A DNA stretch of 64,000 nt from positions 34,146-98,145 of the forward strand of contig NZ_JH711482.1 of the NCBI RefSeq assembly GCF_000269805.1. Direction: 5' to 3'. The translations under genes and the position numbers were made by a program. This stretch comes from Actinomyces massiliensis 4401292 (GTDB lineage Bacteria > Actinomycetota > Actinomycetes > Actinomycetales > Actinomycetaceae). Of this stretch, positions 37,307 through 45,442 are shown piece after piece; positions within the stretch are counted from its first letter, which is position 1, and every line of letters begins with the position of its first letter. The notes beneath the pieces were generated by a model. The model did not search any database. It worked only from the letters and a program-made list of their open reading frames with translations, and had not been told where the DNA came from.

Positions 37307-37397
37307 AATCTGCTCTGGATGTGAGACGGCGCGACCCGCGTACTGATCGCGATGAATGAAATGAGGGAATTGAATGCCGTGCGCGGGGTTTGTCACG

Positions 37398-37898
37398 CTA
37401 CCCGGAAGGGCTTGAAACCGTGCGACTCTTCGAACCGGGGTTCGCAGGCCTCCGGCGCCTGCGGTGCATCACCACCAGTGCCGTGACCACGGCGAGGAGC
37501 AGCAGTACAGGCGGCCAGTGCCCGCCCGTCTCCAACCAGGCCAGGATCACCGCCATCCCGATGGAGCCGTAGATCAGTGCCCATATGGCACTGCCCAATG
37601 CCACCGCCGGAAGGTAGCGGCGCAGGGGCATCCGCGTGACCCTGGCGGAGATCTGGACGAAGGTCTGCACGCCCACGGTCAGAAAGCTCAGCGGGACCGC
37701 CAGCACGCCCCAGCGTGCGGCCATGGCCTGGGCGCGCTGGTAGAGCGGAGAGTCCAGGAGCTTGGCGAAGCGCGACATGGAGGTACCGGCGGCGATGCCC
37801 CGGCCGATCCAGTACGCGCCATTGGAGCGAGTCATCGCCAAGCACCAGAAAGCGAGAAGGGTCCAGCCCAGGGGCAGATCGGAGAGTCGGTCCATCAC
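37398..37898 (-). CDS. DedA/VTT-domain family small membrane protein
   Basis: A 166-residue membrane protein. AYWIGRGIAAGTSMSRF (about 28-44), RWGVLAVPLSFLTVGVQTFVQ (about 62-82) and RYLPAVALGSAIWALIYGSIG (about 93-113) follow the DedA/VTT pattern of a GRxxG turn, a re-entrant Pro-containing helix and a final Gly-rich helix. DedA proteins are flippases or transport-related membrane proteins; this one is shorter than usual (about 200), missing part of the N-terminal helix pair. GTG 37898 follows TAACCT by 7 nt. An iron-box-like sequence overlaps that -10. Confidence 0.68.
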   Translation of the reverse strand: MMDRLSDLPLGWTLLAFWCLAMTRSNGAYWIGRGIAAGTSMSRFAKLLDSPLYQRAQAMAARWGVLAVPLSFLTVGVQTFVQISARVTRMPLRRYLPAVALGSAIWALIYGSIGMAVILAWLETGGHWPPVLLLLAVVTALVVMHRRRRRPANPGSKSRTVSSPSG

Positions 37899-37903
37899 GC
37901 CGC

Positions 37904-37922
37904 TCAGGTTAGCCTCACCTGG
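37904..37922. promoter_or_regulatory. DtxR/IdeR-like iron box over the DedA-like gene promoter
   Basis: TCAGGTTAGCCTCACCTGG matches 15 of 19 positions of the DtxR/IdeR operator consensus as I recall it (TTAGGTTAGCCTAACCTAA). It covers the TAACCT -10 hexamer (37911-37906, minus strand), so binding would block transcription. The gene would then be iron- or manganese-repressed. Confidence 0.5.
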
Positions 37923-37980
37923 ATCTCGCGTGAACTGATTTTCACGTGCATAAGGGAGGCCCCCTGGAGCGCGCAGGCCC

Positions 37981-39327
37981 TCAACTCAGGTGATCGCGCA
38001 CCTCGTCCATGTCCTTGTCCCCGCGGCCCGACAGGTTGACCAGGATCAAGAGCTCCTTGTCACGGTCTGCATGGTCTGTATTGCCTGTGTTGCCTGCGTC
38101 GTTGCCGGCGCTCGCGTGCTCGCGCGCCATCTTCAGGGCCTGGGCGACGGCGTGGGAGGACTCCATGGCCGGGATGATGCCCTCGTGCCGGCTGAGCAGG
38201 CCGAAGGCCTCGACCGCCTCCTCATCCGTGACGCCCACGTAGGTCGCCCGGCCGGTGTCGGCCAGATGGGCGTGCTCGGGTCCCACCGAGGGGTAGTCCA
38301 GGCCGGCCGACACCGAGTGCGAGGGCAGGACCTCGCCGGTATCGGAGAGCATCACGTAGGAGCGGGTGCCGTGCAGGACTCCGGTGCGTCCCGCGCAGAT
38401 GGGTGCGCCGTGGAAGGGCGTGTCCAGGCCTTTGCCGGCGGGTTCGACACCCACCAGGGCGACCGCGTCGTCGTCGATGTAGGAGGCGAAGGCGCCGATG
38501 GCGTTGGAGCCCCCGCCCACGCAGGCGACGACGGCGTCGGGCAGGCGGGAGAAGCGCTCACTGACCTGCCGGCGGGACTCCGCGGAGATCACGGCCTGGA
38601 AGTAGCGCACGAGCGTGGGGAAGGGGTGCGGGCCGGTGGCCGATCCCAGGACGTAGAAGGTGTCCTCAAGCTGGGTGCACCACTGCGACAGGGCCGCGTC
38701 CACAGCATCCTTGAGACCGGCGCTGCCCTGAGTCACGGGTGTGACGGTCGCGCCCATGAGCTCCATGCGCTCCACGTTGGGGCGCTGGCGGGCGACGTCG
38801 TGCGCGCCCATGTAGATGGTGCACTCCATGCCCATGAGCGCCGCCACCATGGCGGTCGCAGTGCCGTGCTGTCCTGCCCCGGTCTCGGCGATGAGGCGCT
38901 TCTTGCCCATGCGCTTGGCCAGAAGCGCCTGTCCCAGGGCGTTGTTGCCCTTGTGCGCGCCGCCGTGCACCAGGTCCTCGCGCTTGAGGACGATGCGGGC
39001 TCCGCCGTCCAGCGGCAAGTTACGGCACTCGTAGATGGGGGTAGGGCGGCCCAGGTAGGTGGCGCGCAGCTCATCCAATTCGGCAAGGAAAGTGGGGTCG
39101 GCGACGGCCCGGGTGAAGGCCTCTTCGAGTTCGTCGAGGGCCGGCAGGAGGAAGTCGGGGACCTCCTGGCCGCCGAAGCGTCCGAAGAAGGCTGGCAGGA
39201 TCGTCTCGCGCGGCATGTCCTCGCCGGGGTTGGGCGCGGTGTAGCCGGGTGCGTCGGGTCCGAGCGGGCCGCTGGGGACGCGGTTGGCGGTGGGGGCGGA
39301 GCCGGGCGGTGTCGTCGTTGTCGTCAC
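37981..39327 (-). CDS. trpB: Second tryptophan synthase beta chain
   Basis: A stand-alone beta chain (448 residues), paralogous to the TrpB half of the fusion: FFGRFGGQEVPDFLLPALDE near the N-terminus, PLP lysine in [26 protein letters not shown], phosphate loop [10 protein letters not shown] and [17 protein letters not shown]. It is of the TrpB1 type and condenses indole with serine. A small insertion NTGNTDHAD sits near the C-terminus. GTG 39327 follows TACCGT by 7 nt. It is outside the attenuated trp operon and has no alpha-chain gene of its own in the window. Confidence 0.93.
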   Translation of the reverse strand: MTTTTTPPGSAPTANRVPSGPLGPDAPGYTAPNPGEDMPRETILPAFFGRFGGQEVPDFLLPALDELEEAFTRAVADPTFLAELDELRATYLGRPTPIYECRNLPLDGGARIVLKREDLVHGGAHKGNNALGQALLAKRMGKKRLIAETGAGQHGTATAMVAALMGMECTIYMGAHDVARQRPNVERMELMGATVTPVTQGSAGLKDAVDAALSQWCTQLEDTFYVLGSATGPHPFPTLVRYFQAVISAESRRQVSERFSRLPDAVVACVGGGSNAIGAFASYIDDDAVALVGVEPAGKGLDTPFHGAPICAGRTGVLHGTRSYVMLSDTGEVLPSHSVSAGLDYPSVGPEHAHLADTGRATYVGVTDEEAVEAFGLLSRHEGIIPAMESSHAVAQALKMAREHASAGNDAGNTGNTDHADRDKELLILVNLSGRGDKDMDEVRDHLS

Positions 39328-39420
39328 TCCCGGGACGGTAGGGACGGGTCGCTCCTGACGCAAGTCGCAGGCTGTGGTGCTGCGCTGTGGCAGGGCCGCA
39401 GACTCCCCGGCGGTGAGCGC

Positions 39421-40236
39421 TCAGGAGCCCATGGCGGCATTCAGGCCGGCCAGCCAGCGCTCGTACTCCGGGCCCGCCCAGCCCTGGCCCGCAGGGGCGG
39501 CGGGGTCGCGCTGGAACCTCGCCGGGTAGGAGCCGGGGCCCATTGCCAGGACCTCCTTGAGTCCGTCCGGCAGCGTGATGCGGAAGGACCACTCCGCGGT
39601 CTGGATGCGGTTGGCCACCTTGTTCGGCCTGCCCATGTTCTTGCCGGCGAAGCGCCCCTCGGCCTCCATGCGGGCCACCTGCAGGCCCAGCATCGGGGTG
39701 GAGAACCAGGAGAGGTTGATGGTGTGCTTCTTCTTGTGCACGTCCCTGACCACCACCGTGTGCTGGTGGGGCATGTAGTAATACTGGGGCATGTAGTAAT
39801 ACTGGGTGATCTCGTTGTGACGCAGTTGGGTCTCCCGGCCTCGCCAGTCGGTGAGGATCGTGACGTTCGGTCCGTCCACCAAGGAGCAGTTCCGGTAGCA
39901 CTGCAGTACGTACAGGCCGACTGCCGCCGTCAACAGGCCGATGAGCACCATGCCGACCTTGGCGATGTTGTCCGGAATGAAGATGCCGATGAGCGCAAGG
40001 ACGACGGCCGGTACCAGGAAGTAGGTGGACAGGCCCATGACCAGGCCCGACGGGCGCTGTCTGGCCACGTTCATGGTCTGGGCTGCCTGTGCTGGGCTCC
40101 CAGGGGTCCCAAGAGATGCGGGCTGGGTGATCCGGTCTGCCTCCACTCGCTTGGTCCTCTGCAAGAAGTACGTGACGAGGCCGCCGATGAGAGCAAGAAT
40201 AACGAACATGACCATTTGGGCCAGGAAGGCGGTCAC
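39421..40236 (-). CDS. Membrane protein of unknown function
   Basis: I do not recognise the family. The 271-residue product has an N-terminal helix (about 8-25), a polar linker, two close helices (about 66-88 and 93-113) and a long cytoplasmic or external domain. That domain contains an exact duplication, QYYYMPQYYYMP (about 145-156), then VRDVHKKKHTINLSWFSTPM, a beta-rich segment and an Arg/Pro-rich tail ending WLAGLNAAMGS. GTG 40236 has GAGGAG 5 nt upstream. It is divergent from lepA. Confidence 0.75.
   Translation of the reverse strand: MTAFLAQMVMFVILALIGGLVTYFLQRTKRVEADRITQPASLGTPGSPAQAAQTMNVARQRPSGLVMGLSTYFLVPAVVLALIGIFIPDNIAKVGMVLIGLLTAAVGLYVLQCYRNCSLVDGPNVTILTDWRGRETQLRHNEITQYYYMPQYYYMPHQHTVVVRDVHKKKHTINLSWFSTPMLGLQVARMEAEGRFAGKNMGRPNKVANRIQTAEWSFRITLPDGLKEVLAMGPGSYPARFQRDPAAPAGQGWAGPEYERWLAGLNAAMGS
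39769..39804. repeat. Perfect 18-bp tandem duplication inside the membrane-protein gene
   Basis: Two identical, directly adjacent 18-bp units (39769-39786 and 39787-39804) encode the repeated Gln-Tyr-Tyr-Tyr-Met-Pro. The absence of any divergence between copies indicates a recent event. Confidence 0.9.
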
Positions 40237-40449
40237 GGGGTCTCCTCAAAAGGGCGGGATAGCAGGCGCAGACGCGCGTATGCGGGGTAGCGAAAGCCGG
40301 AGCGCTGGAAAAATCTCGGTGCCATCGTCGGGTGCCGCGGGCGCCACGTCAAGCGGTCCCGGTCCCACGGGCTGGGGCGGGGAGCCGGCTTCGTGGGACA
40401 CTTGCGCCCAGACCCACGCCCCTTGAGGAAGAGCCAGGAACCGATTCAC

Positions 40450-42330
40450 GTGCCACCGATCCCCACGCCAGAGCAGATGAGCAGCATCCAGCCCGCGGCG
40501 ACCGAGCAGGCGCGCCTGCGCAACTTCTGCATCATCGCGCACATCGACCACGGCAAGTCCACGCTGGCCGACCGCATGCTGCAGGCCACGGGAGTGGTCC
40601 AGCCCCGTGACATGCGCGCCCAGTACCTGGATCGCATGGACATCGAGCGCGAGCGCGGGATCACCATCAAGTCCCAGGCGGTGCGCATGCCCTGGGCGGT
40701 CGAGGACGCCGACGGCGAGCAGCGCGCCTACGCCCTCAACATGATCGACACCCCCGGGCACGTCGACTTCTCCTACGAGGTCAACCGCTCCCTGGCCGCC
40801 TGCGAGGGAGCGGTCCTCCTGGTCGATGCTGCGCAGGGCATCCAGGCCCAGACCCTGGCGAACCTCTACATGGCCATCGAGGGCGACCTGACCATCATCC
40901 CGGTCCTGAACAAGATCGACCTGCCCGCCGCCGAGCCGGAGAGGCACGCCGAGGAGATCGCCTCCCTCATCGGATGCGATGTCGAGGACATCCTGCACGT
41001 CTCGGGCAAGACGGGGCAGGGCGTGCCCGAGCTGCTGGATCGGATCGTCCAGACCGTTCCCGCCCCCAGCGGTGACCCGCAGGCCCCCGCCCGCGCCATG
41101 ATCTTCGACTCGGTCTACGACACCTACCGCGGCGTGGTCACCTATGTGCGCGTCGTCGATGGTGCCCTCAAACCCCGCGAGCGCATCGAGATGCTGTCCA
41201 CCAGGGCCGTTCACGACCTGCTGGAGATCGGCGTCATCAGCCCCGAGCCCTCGCCATCGAGCGGCCTGGGGGCGGGCGAGGTCGGCTACCTCATCACCGG
41301 GGTCAAGGATGTGCGTCAGTCCAAGGTCGGAGACACCGTCACCACGGCCTCCAAGCCGGCGGCCGAGCCGCTGGCCGGCTACCAGGACCCCAAACCCATG
41401 GTCTTCTCCGGCCTGTTCCCCGTGGACGGATCCGACTTCCCGGCCCTGCGCGACGCCCTGGACAAGCTCAAGCTCAACGACGCCGCCCTGACCTATGAGC
41501 CGGAGACCTCGGTGGCGCTCGGCTTCGGCTTCCGCTGCGGCTACCTGGGTCTGCTGCACCTGGAGATCATCCGCGAGCGCCTGCAGCGCGAATTCGACCT
41601 CGACATCATCTCCACCGCTCCGTCGGTGGTCTACGAGGTCACCCTGGAGGACCGCAGCGTGCACACGGTGACCAATCCGAGCGAGTTCCCCGAGGGCAAG
41701 GTCCTGGATGTGAGCGAACCAGTCGTACGGGCGACGATCCTGACCCCCTCCGAGTTCGTCGGCACGGTCATGGAGCTGTGCCAGTCGCGGCGCGGCAGCA
41801 TGAAGGGGATGGACTACCTGTCCGAGACGCGCGTGGAGATGCACTACACACTGCCGCTGGCGGAGATCGTCTTCGACTTCTTCGACGCCCTGAAATCGCG
41901 AACCCGGGGCTACGCCTCCCTGGACTACGAGATGGACGGCGAGCAGAGCGCGAACCTGGTCAAGGTCGATATCCTCCTCAACGGGGACAAGGTCGACGCC
42001 TTCAGCGCCATTGTCCACAAGGACAGTGCCTACTCCTACGGCGTCATGATGACCAAGCGTCTGAAGGAGCTTATCCCGCGTCAGCAGTTCGAGGTGCCCG
42101 TGCAGGCCGCCATCGGCACGCGCATCATCGCCCGTGAGACCATCCGCGCTCTGCGCAAGGACATGCTGGCCAAGTGCTACGGCGGGGACATCTCCCGCAA
42201 GCGCAAGCTGCTGGAGAAGCAGAAGGAGGGCAAGAAGCGCATGAAGGCCATCGGTCGGGTGGATGTGCCCCAAGAGGCCTTCGTCGCAGCCCTCGGCGCC
42301 GACCAGCCCACCGGCAGAGACAAGAAGTGA
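40450..42330 (+). CDS. lepA: Elongation factor 4 (LepA)
   Basis: Ribosome-associated GTPase. G1 is [10 protein letters not shown] (about 23-32), then [11 protein letters not shown] (switch I), DTPGHVDF (G3), NKIDLP (G4) and SGKTG (G5). The LepA-specific C-terminal domain has [20 protein letters not shown]. The GTG at 40450 (with AGGAA upstream) gives 626 residues; ATG 40477 is an alternative and would be closer to the usual 600. It is one of the conserved holA-rpsT-lepA-hemW neighbourhood genes. Confidence 0.95.
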   Translation: MPPIPTPEQMSSIQPAATEQARLRNFCIIAHIDHGKSTLADRMLQATGVVQPRDMRAQYLDRMDIERERGITIKSQAVRMPWAVEDADGEQRAYALNMIDTPGHVDFSYEVNRSLAACEGAVLLVDAAQGIQAQTLANLYMAIEGDLTIIPVLNKIDLPAAEPERHAEEIASLIGCDVEDILHVSGKTGQGVPELLDRIVQTVPAPSGDPQAPARAMIFDSVYDTYRGVVTYVRVVDGALKPRERIEMLSTRAVHDLLEIGVISPEPSPSSGLGAGEVGYLITGVKDVRQSKVGDTVTTASKPAAEPLAGYQDPKPMVFSGLFPVDGSDFPALRDALDKLKLNDAALTYEPETSVALGFGFRCGYLGLLHLEIIRERLQREFDLDIISTAPSVVYEVTLEDRSVHTVTNPSEFPEGKVLDVSEPVVRATILTPSEFVGTVMELCQSRRGSMKGMDYLSETRVEMHYTLPLAEIVFDFFDALKSRTRGYASLDYEMDGEQSANLVKVDILLNGDKVDAFSAIVHKDSAYSYGVMMTKRLKELIPRQQFEVPVQAAIGTRIIARETIRALRKDMLAKCYGGDISRKRKLLEKQKEGKKRMKAIGRVDVPQEAFVAALGADQPTGRDKK

Positions 42331-42430
42331 TATCAGGTGAGAGCGAGCCGGGCTGCCAGTGGGCATCCCGACTGCGGCGGACTGTGATCCTGCCAACGAC
42401 CAGTGGAGCAGTGGATCTATGGAGGGAACC

Positions 42431-43273
42431 ATGACCGACCAGCAGAGTGACGGCGTCCCGACCGCCTCCGGGAGCGTGGAGGCGGCGATGAGCGATGACG
42501 GTGCGAGCCTGGGTGGGCTTCCCCTCGCGCGGGACCTGAATCTGCCTCACGCCGGAGCGGATGGGCGGCACGCCGACGAGCCCTCGCCCTTCCGCGACGG
42601 CGACCTCGTCGGGACTCTCGGTCCGATCTGCGTGGTGGCGCGCATGCGCCCCGACGCCGGTGAGGCGGGCGAGTCCGCCATCTGCAAGGCGGCGGTCGAC
42701 GGGCCGGTCGAGGTCACGCGTACAGGTCTGGCCGGTGACGCCCATGGTGACAGGGCCCATCACGGCGGCGAGCTCAAGGCCCTCTACGTCATGGACGCCG
42801 CTGAGCAGGCGCACTGGAGCCGGGTGCTCGGCGGGATCGAGCCCGGCCGGCTGGGGGAGAACATCCTGATCATCCCCGGTGAGCTCGGTGGCATCGACGA
42901 CGTCGAGCTCGGCGCGATCCTGTCATTCGGCGATCCTGCGGATGATGGCGTGCGCGTGCGCGTGACCGGTGTGCGCAACCCCTGCCCGACCTTCGCCCGC
43001 GGAGTGGGCCGTGCCGACTGGGTGGAGGTCTTCTCGGCGCGGAATCGGGTCGGCGTCTATCTGTCGGTCCTGTCCGAGGGCGCGGTGCGCACTGGTGATG
43101 AGGTCCGGGTCGTCTCCTCCCCGGGGCACCGCGTGACCTGCACGCGCTGGTTCGCCCATCACGACCCGCGCGACGCCCAGGCGTTGCTGAACTCCGAGAT
43201 CTTCGGCAACTGCGTCATCGCCCCTTACACGAAGAAGTACGTCCGAGCCGCGGCTCATGAACAGGTCGGCTAA
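42431..43273 (+). CDS. MOSC domain-containing protein
   Basis: A 280-residue protein of the MOSC (molybdenum cofactor sulfurase C-terminal) fold, closest to the YiiM-like stand-alone type. Family-like parts are VEVTRTGLAGDAHGDRAHHG (about 96-115), RLGENILI (about 139-146) and the conserved Cys in VTGVRNPCPTFARGVG (about 178-193). It may act in N-hydroxylated compound reduction or sulfur transfer; the partner is not evident. The first 55 residues are low complexity. ATG 42431 has GGAGGGAACC directly upstream. trmB begins 18 nt after its end. Confidence 0.85.
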   Translation: MTDQQSDGVPTASGSVEAAMSDDGASLGGLPLARDLNLPHAGADGRHADEPSPFRDGDLVGTLGPICVVARMRPDAGEAGESAICKAAVDGPVEVTRTGLAGDAHGDRAHHGGELKALYVMDAAEQAHWSRVLGGIEPGRLGENILIIPGELGGIDDVELGAILSFGDPADDGVRVRVTGVRNPCPTFARGVGRADWVEVFSARNRVGVYLSVLSEGAVRTGDEVRVVSSPGHRVTCTRWFAHHDPRDAQALLNSEIFGNCVIAPYTKKYVRAAAHEQVG

Positions 43274-43291
43274 GACTCGACAGGACGAACC

Positions 43292-44245
43292 ATGCCCCAG
43301 AACCATCCCGCCCGATCCCACGCCATTCATTCCCGTGTGCGCTCCTTCTCCCGGGCCGGCGGGCGTTTGACCGATGGTCAGGCGCGCGCCCTGGCGGAGC
43401 ACGGCGGCCGCTATATCGTGAGTGTCCCGCGCGCTGATGCCATTCGGACAGTGGCCGGCTCGTTCCGCCTGGATCCCGAGGCCGTCTTCGGCCATCCGGG
43501 TCAGCTGCGCCCGCTCGTCGTCGAGGTCGGATCCGGAGGCGGGGAGGCGATTCTGGCGCACGCTGCCGCCAACCCGGGCGTGGACCACCTGGCTGTTGAG
43601 GTGTGGGAGACCGCGATCGCCAAGATCGTGCGCGAGACGGCCAAGCGGAGGCTGCACAACGTGCGGATCGTGCCGGCCGACGCCGCCCAACTGTTCGCCA
43701 CGGCTCTGCCGGTGGCCTCGGTGAGCGAGGTATGGGTCTTCTTCCCCGATCCTTGGCGCAAGCCCCGTCACCGCAAGCGGCGGCTGGTCAGTGCCGGCTT
43801 CGCCGATTCTGTGGCCCGGGTGCTGCGCCCCGGGGGCGCGTGGCGGCTGGCCACCGACTGGGCGGATTACGCCTGGCAGATGCGCGATGTCCTCGAAGCC
43901 GTGTCCGCTCTGCCCGTCGGCATGGAGCCGGACATGACTGAGCCTTACTTCCGCTATGACGATGCCGGTGCCCGCCCCGAGCTGGGGGCCGACTCTGCTG
44001 TGGAGGGGAGTCTCGGCAATGGACCGGATCCGGGATCTCCGGCGGGCGCGCGCGGGGGCTGGTCGGAGCGCTTCACCGGACGGGTGATGACCCGTTTTGA
44101 GGACAAGGGGGTGCAGGCGGGCCGCGTCATCCGGGATCTGTGCGCTGTGCGTACCGATATGCCGTGGCGTCCCGAGCTGCGCGAGCCGCTGCTTCAGGCC
44201 CTTCAGCGTGACGGCGCTGAGTGGAATGCACGTGATGGAGCTTGA
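43292..44245 (+). CDS. trmB: tRNA (guanine-N7-)-methyltransferase
   Basis: Methylates G46 of tRNAs. The SAM-binding motif is VVEVGSGGGEAILAHA (about 71-86), with EVWETAIAKIV after it. Catalytic and tRNA-binding motifs are VFFPDPWRKPRHRKRRLV (about 149-166) and LRPGGAWRLATDWADYA (about 179-195). A Gly/Asp/Glu-rich insertion (about 228-252) and the conserved end GRVMTRFEDKG are present. The ATG has AGGACG upstream. Probably co-transcribed with the MOSC gene. Confidence 0.93.
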   Translation: MPQNHPARSHAIHSRVRSFSRAGGRLTDGQARALAEHGGRYIVSVPRADAIRTVAGSFRLDPEAVFGHPGQLRPLVVEVGSGGGEAILAHAAANPGVDHLAVEVWETAIAKIVRETAKRRLHNVRIVPADAAQLFATALPVASVSEVWVFFPDPWRKPRHRKRRLVSAGFADSVARVLRPGGAWRLATDWADYAWQMRDVLEAVSALPVGMEPDMTEPYFRYDDAGARPELGADSAVEGSLGNGPDPGSPAGARGGWSERFTGRVMTRFEDKGVQAGRVIRDLCAVRTDMPWRPELREPLLQALQRDGAEWNARDGA

Positions 44246-44317
44246 GGAGAGGAACGTTCTGGATGATGAGCACCACGACTGAATGCGAGACCATGCCGGT
44301 CGCCGAGGAGGCGACGC

Positions 44318-45361
44318 ATGCCTAGCATCGGCATCTTCGCGGATAGGTTCTCGCCGTTGCACTGCGGCCATATTGCGGCCATCGTGCGGGCGTCGGCCAT
44401 GGTCGATGCCCTGCACGTCGTCGTGGCCACCGATGACGCCTGGGAGTGGGACCACCTCTACCGCAACGCGCGTCTGCACTTCTTCCCCTCCCGGTATCGA
44501 GAGCGGTGGCTGCGCGCCATCTTCCTGGATCACCCGCATGTGCAGATTCATGCTGTGCACCTGCCTTGCACAGGGGACGACGAGGCGGACCGGGCCGCGG
44601 GTGCAGAGGCGATCATGGAGAGGCTCGGTACATCGATCACGCATGTGTTCTTCTCCGGAACGGAGGACGATGCCGCTTTCGAAGAGCTCTATCCCGGTGC
44701 CGAGCGCGTGCTGATCCAGCCGGATCGCAGGCTCCATCCGGTCTCCTCGGCCCAGATCCGTGCCGAGGGAGCTCTGCGTCATTGGGAGATGATCCCCACG
44801 GTCGTGCGCGCCTTCCTGGTCAAGAAGGTCGTGCTGGTGGGTCCGGAGTCCACCGGAAAGACCGTGCTGGCTCGCAACCTGGCCATGTACTACAACACCG
44901 AGTACGTCGGTGAGTACAAGCGGACCCTCCTGGACCAGGTCGGGGACAATGACACTCTCCTCGAGGATTATCCGCGCATCGCCATGGCCCAGTATCTCGC
45001 GGTCTATGAGGCCAGGAAGCGCGCTCGCAAGGTGCTGTTCGTGGATACTGAGGCTCTGGTCACCCAGAACTACTCCCGGCTCTACGAGGGCTTCCACCAG
45101 CGCATCATCGACGAGATCGCCCGGCTGCAGGATTACGATCTCGTCCTTTACCTGACGCCTGATGTGCCGTGGGTGGATGACGGCACTCGCCTCTTCGGCG
45201 ATGAGCGCGAGGATGCCGATGCGGGGCTGCGCGCTCTGCTGGAGTCGCATGGCGTCGAAGTCGTGGAGGTCAGTGGTGATTTCGCGCAGCGCCTGGACAT
45301 AGCCGTGGGTGCGGTCGACCGGCTGCTAGCGGCTGAGAGCTCCGGAGCTTCAGCCCGGTGA
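44318..45361 (+). CDS. nadR: NadR-like NMN adenylyltransferase / ribosylnicotinamide kinase
   Basis: NAD salvage enzyme. The N-terminal nucleotidyltransferase domain has GIFADRFSPLHCGHIAAIV (about 4-22), the GxFxPxHxGH signature, and SSAQIRAEGALRHW (the SxTxIR-type motif, about 145-158). The C-terminal kinase domain has the P-loop LVGPESTGKTVLARNLA (about 172-188), DTEALVTQNY and YLTPDVPWVDDGTR. Unlike enterobacterial NadR it has no helix-turn-helix, so it is an enzyme, not a repressor. GGAGG lies 7 nt before the ATG. No pnuC-type transporter is adjacent. Confidence 0.88.
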   Translation: MPSIGIFADRFSPLHCGHIAAIVRASAMVDALHVVVATDDAWEWDHLYRNARLHFFPSRYRERWLRAIFLDHPHVQIHAVHLPCTGDDEADRAAGAEAIMERLGTSITHVFFSGTEDDAAFEELYPGAERVLIQPDRRLHPVSSAQIRAEGALRHWEMIPTVVRAFLVKKVVLVGPESTGKTVLARNLAMYYNTEYVGEYKRTLLDQVGDNDTLLEDYPRIAMAQYLAVYEARKRARKVLFVDTEALVTQNYSRLYEGFHQRIIDEIARLQDYDLVLYLTPDVPWVDDGTRLFGDEREDADAGLRALLESHGVEVVEVSGDFAQRLDIAVGAVDRLLAAESSGASAR

Positions 45362-45442
45362 GCGCCCGGTGAGCGCGGTGGCGCGCGCAGGTGCTGCGGG
45401 AGGTCGGGCCGGCAGTTCGACGCGGCCCGGGAGCGCAGCGCC

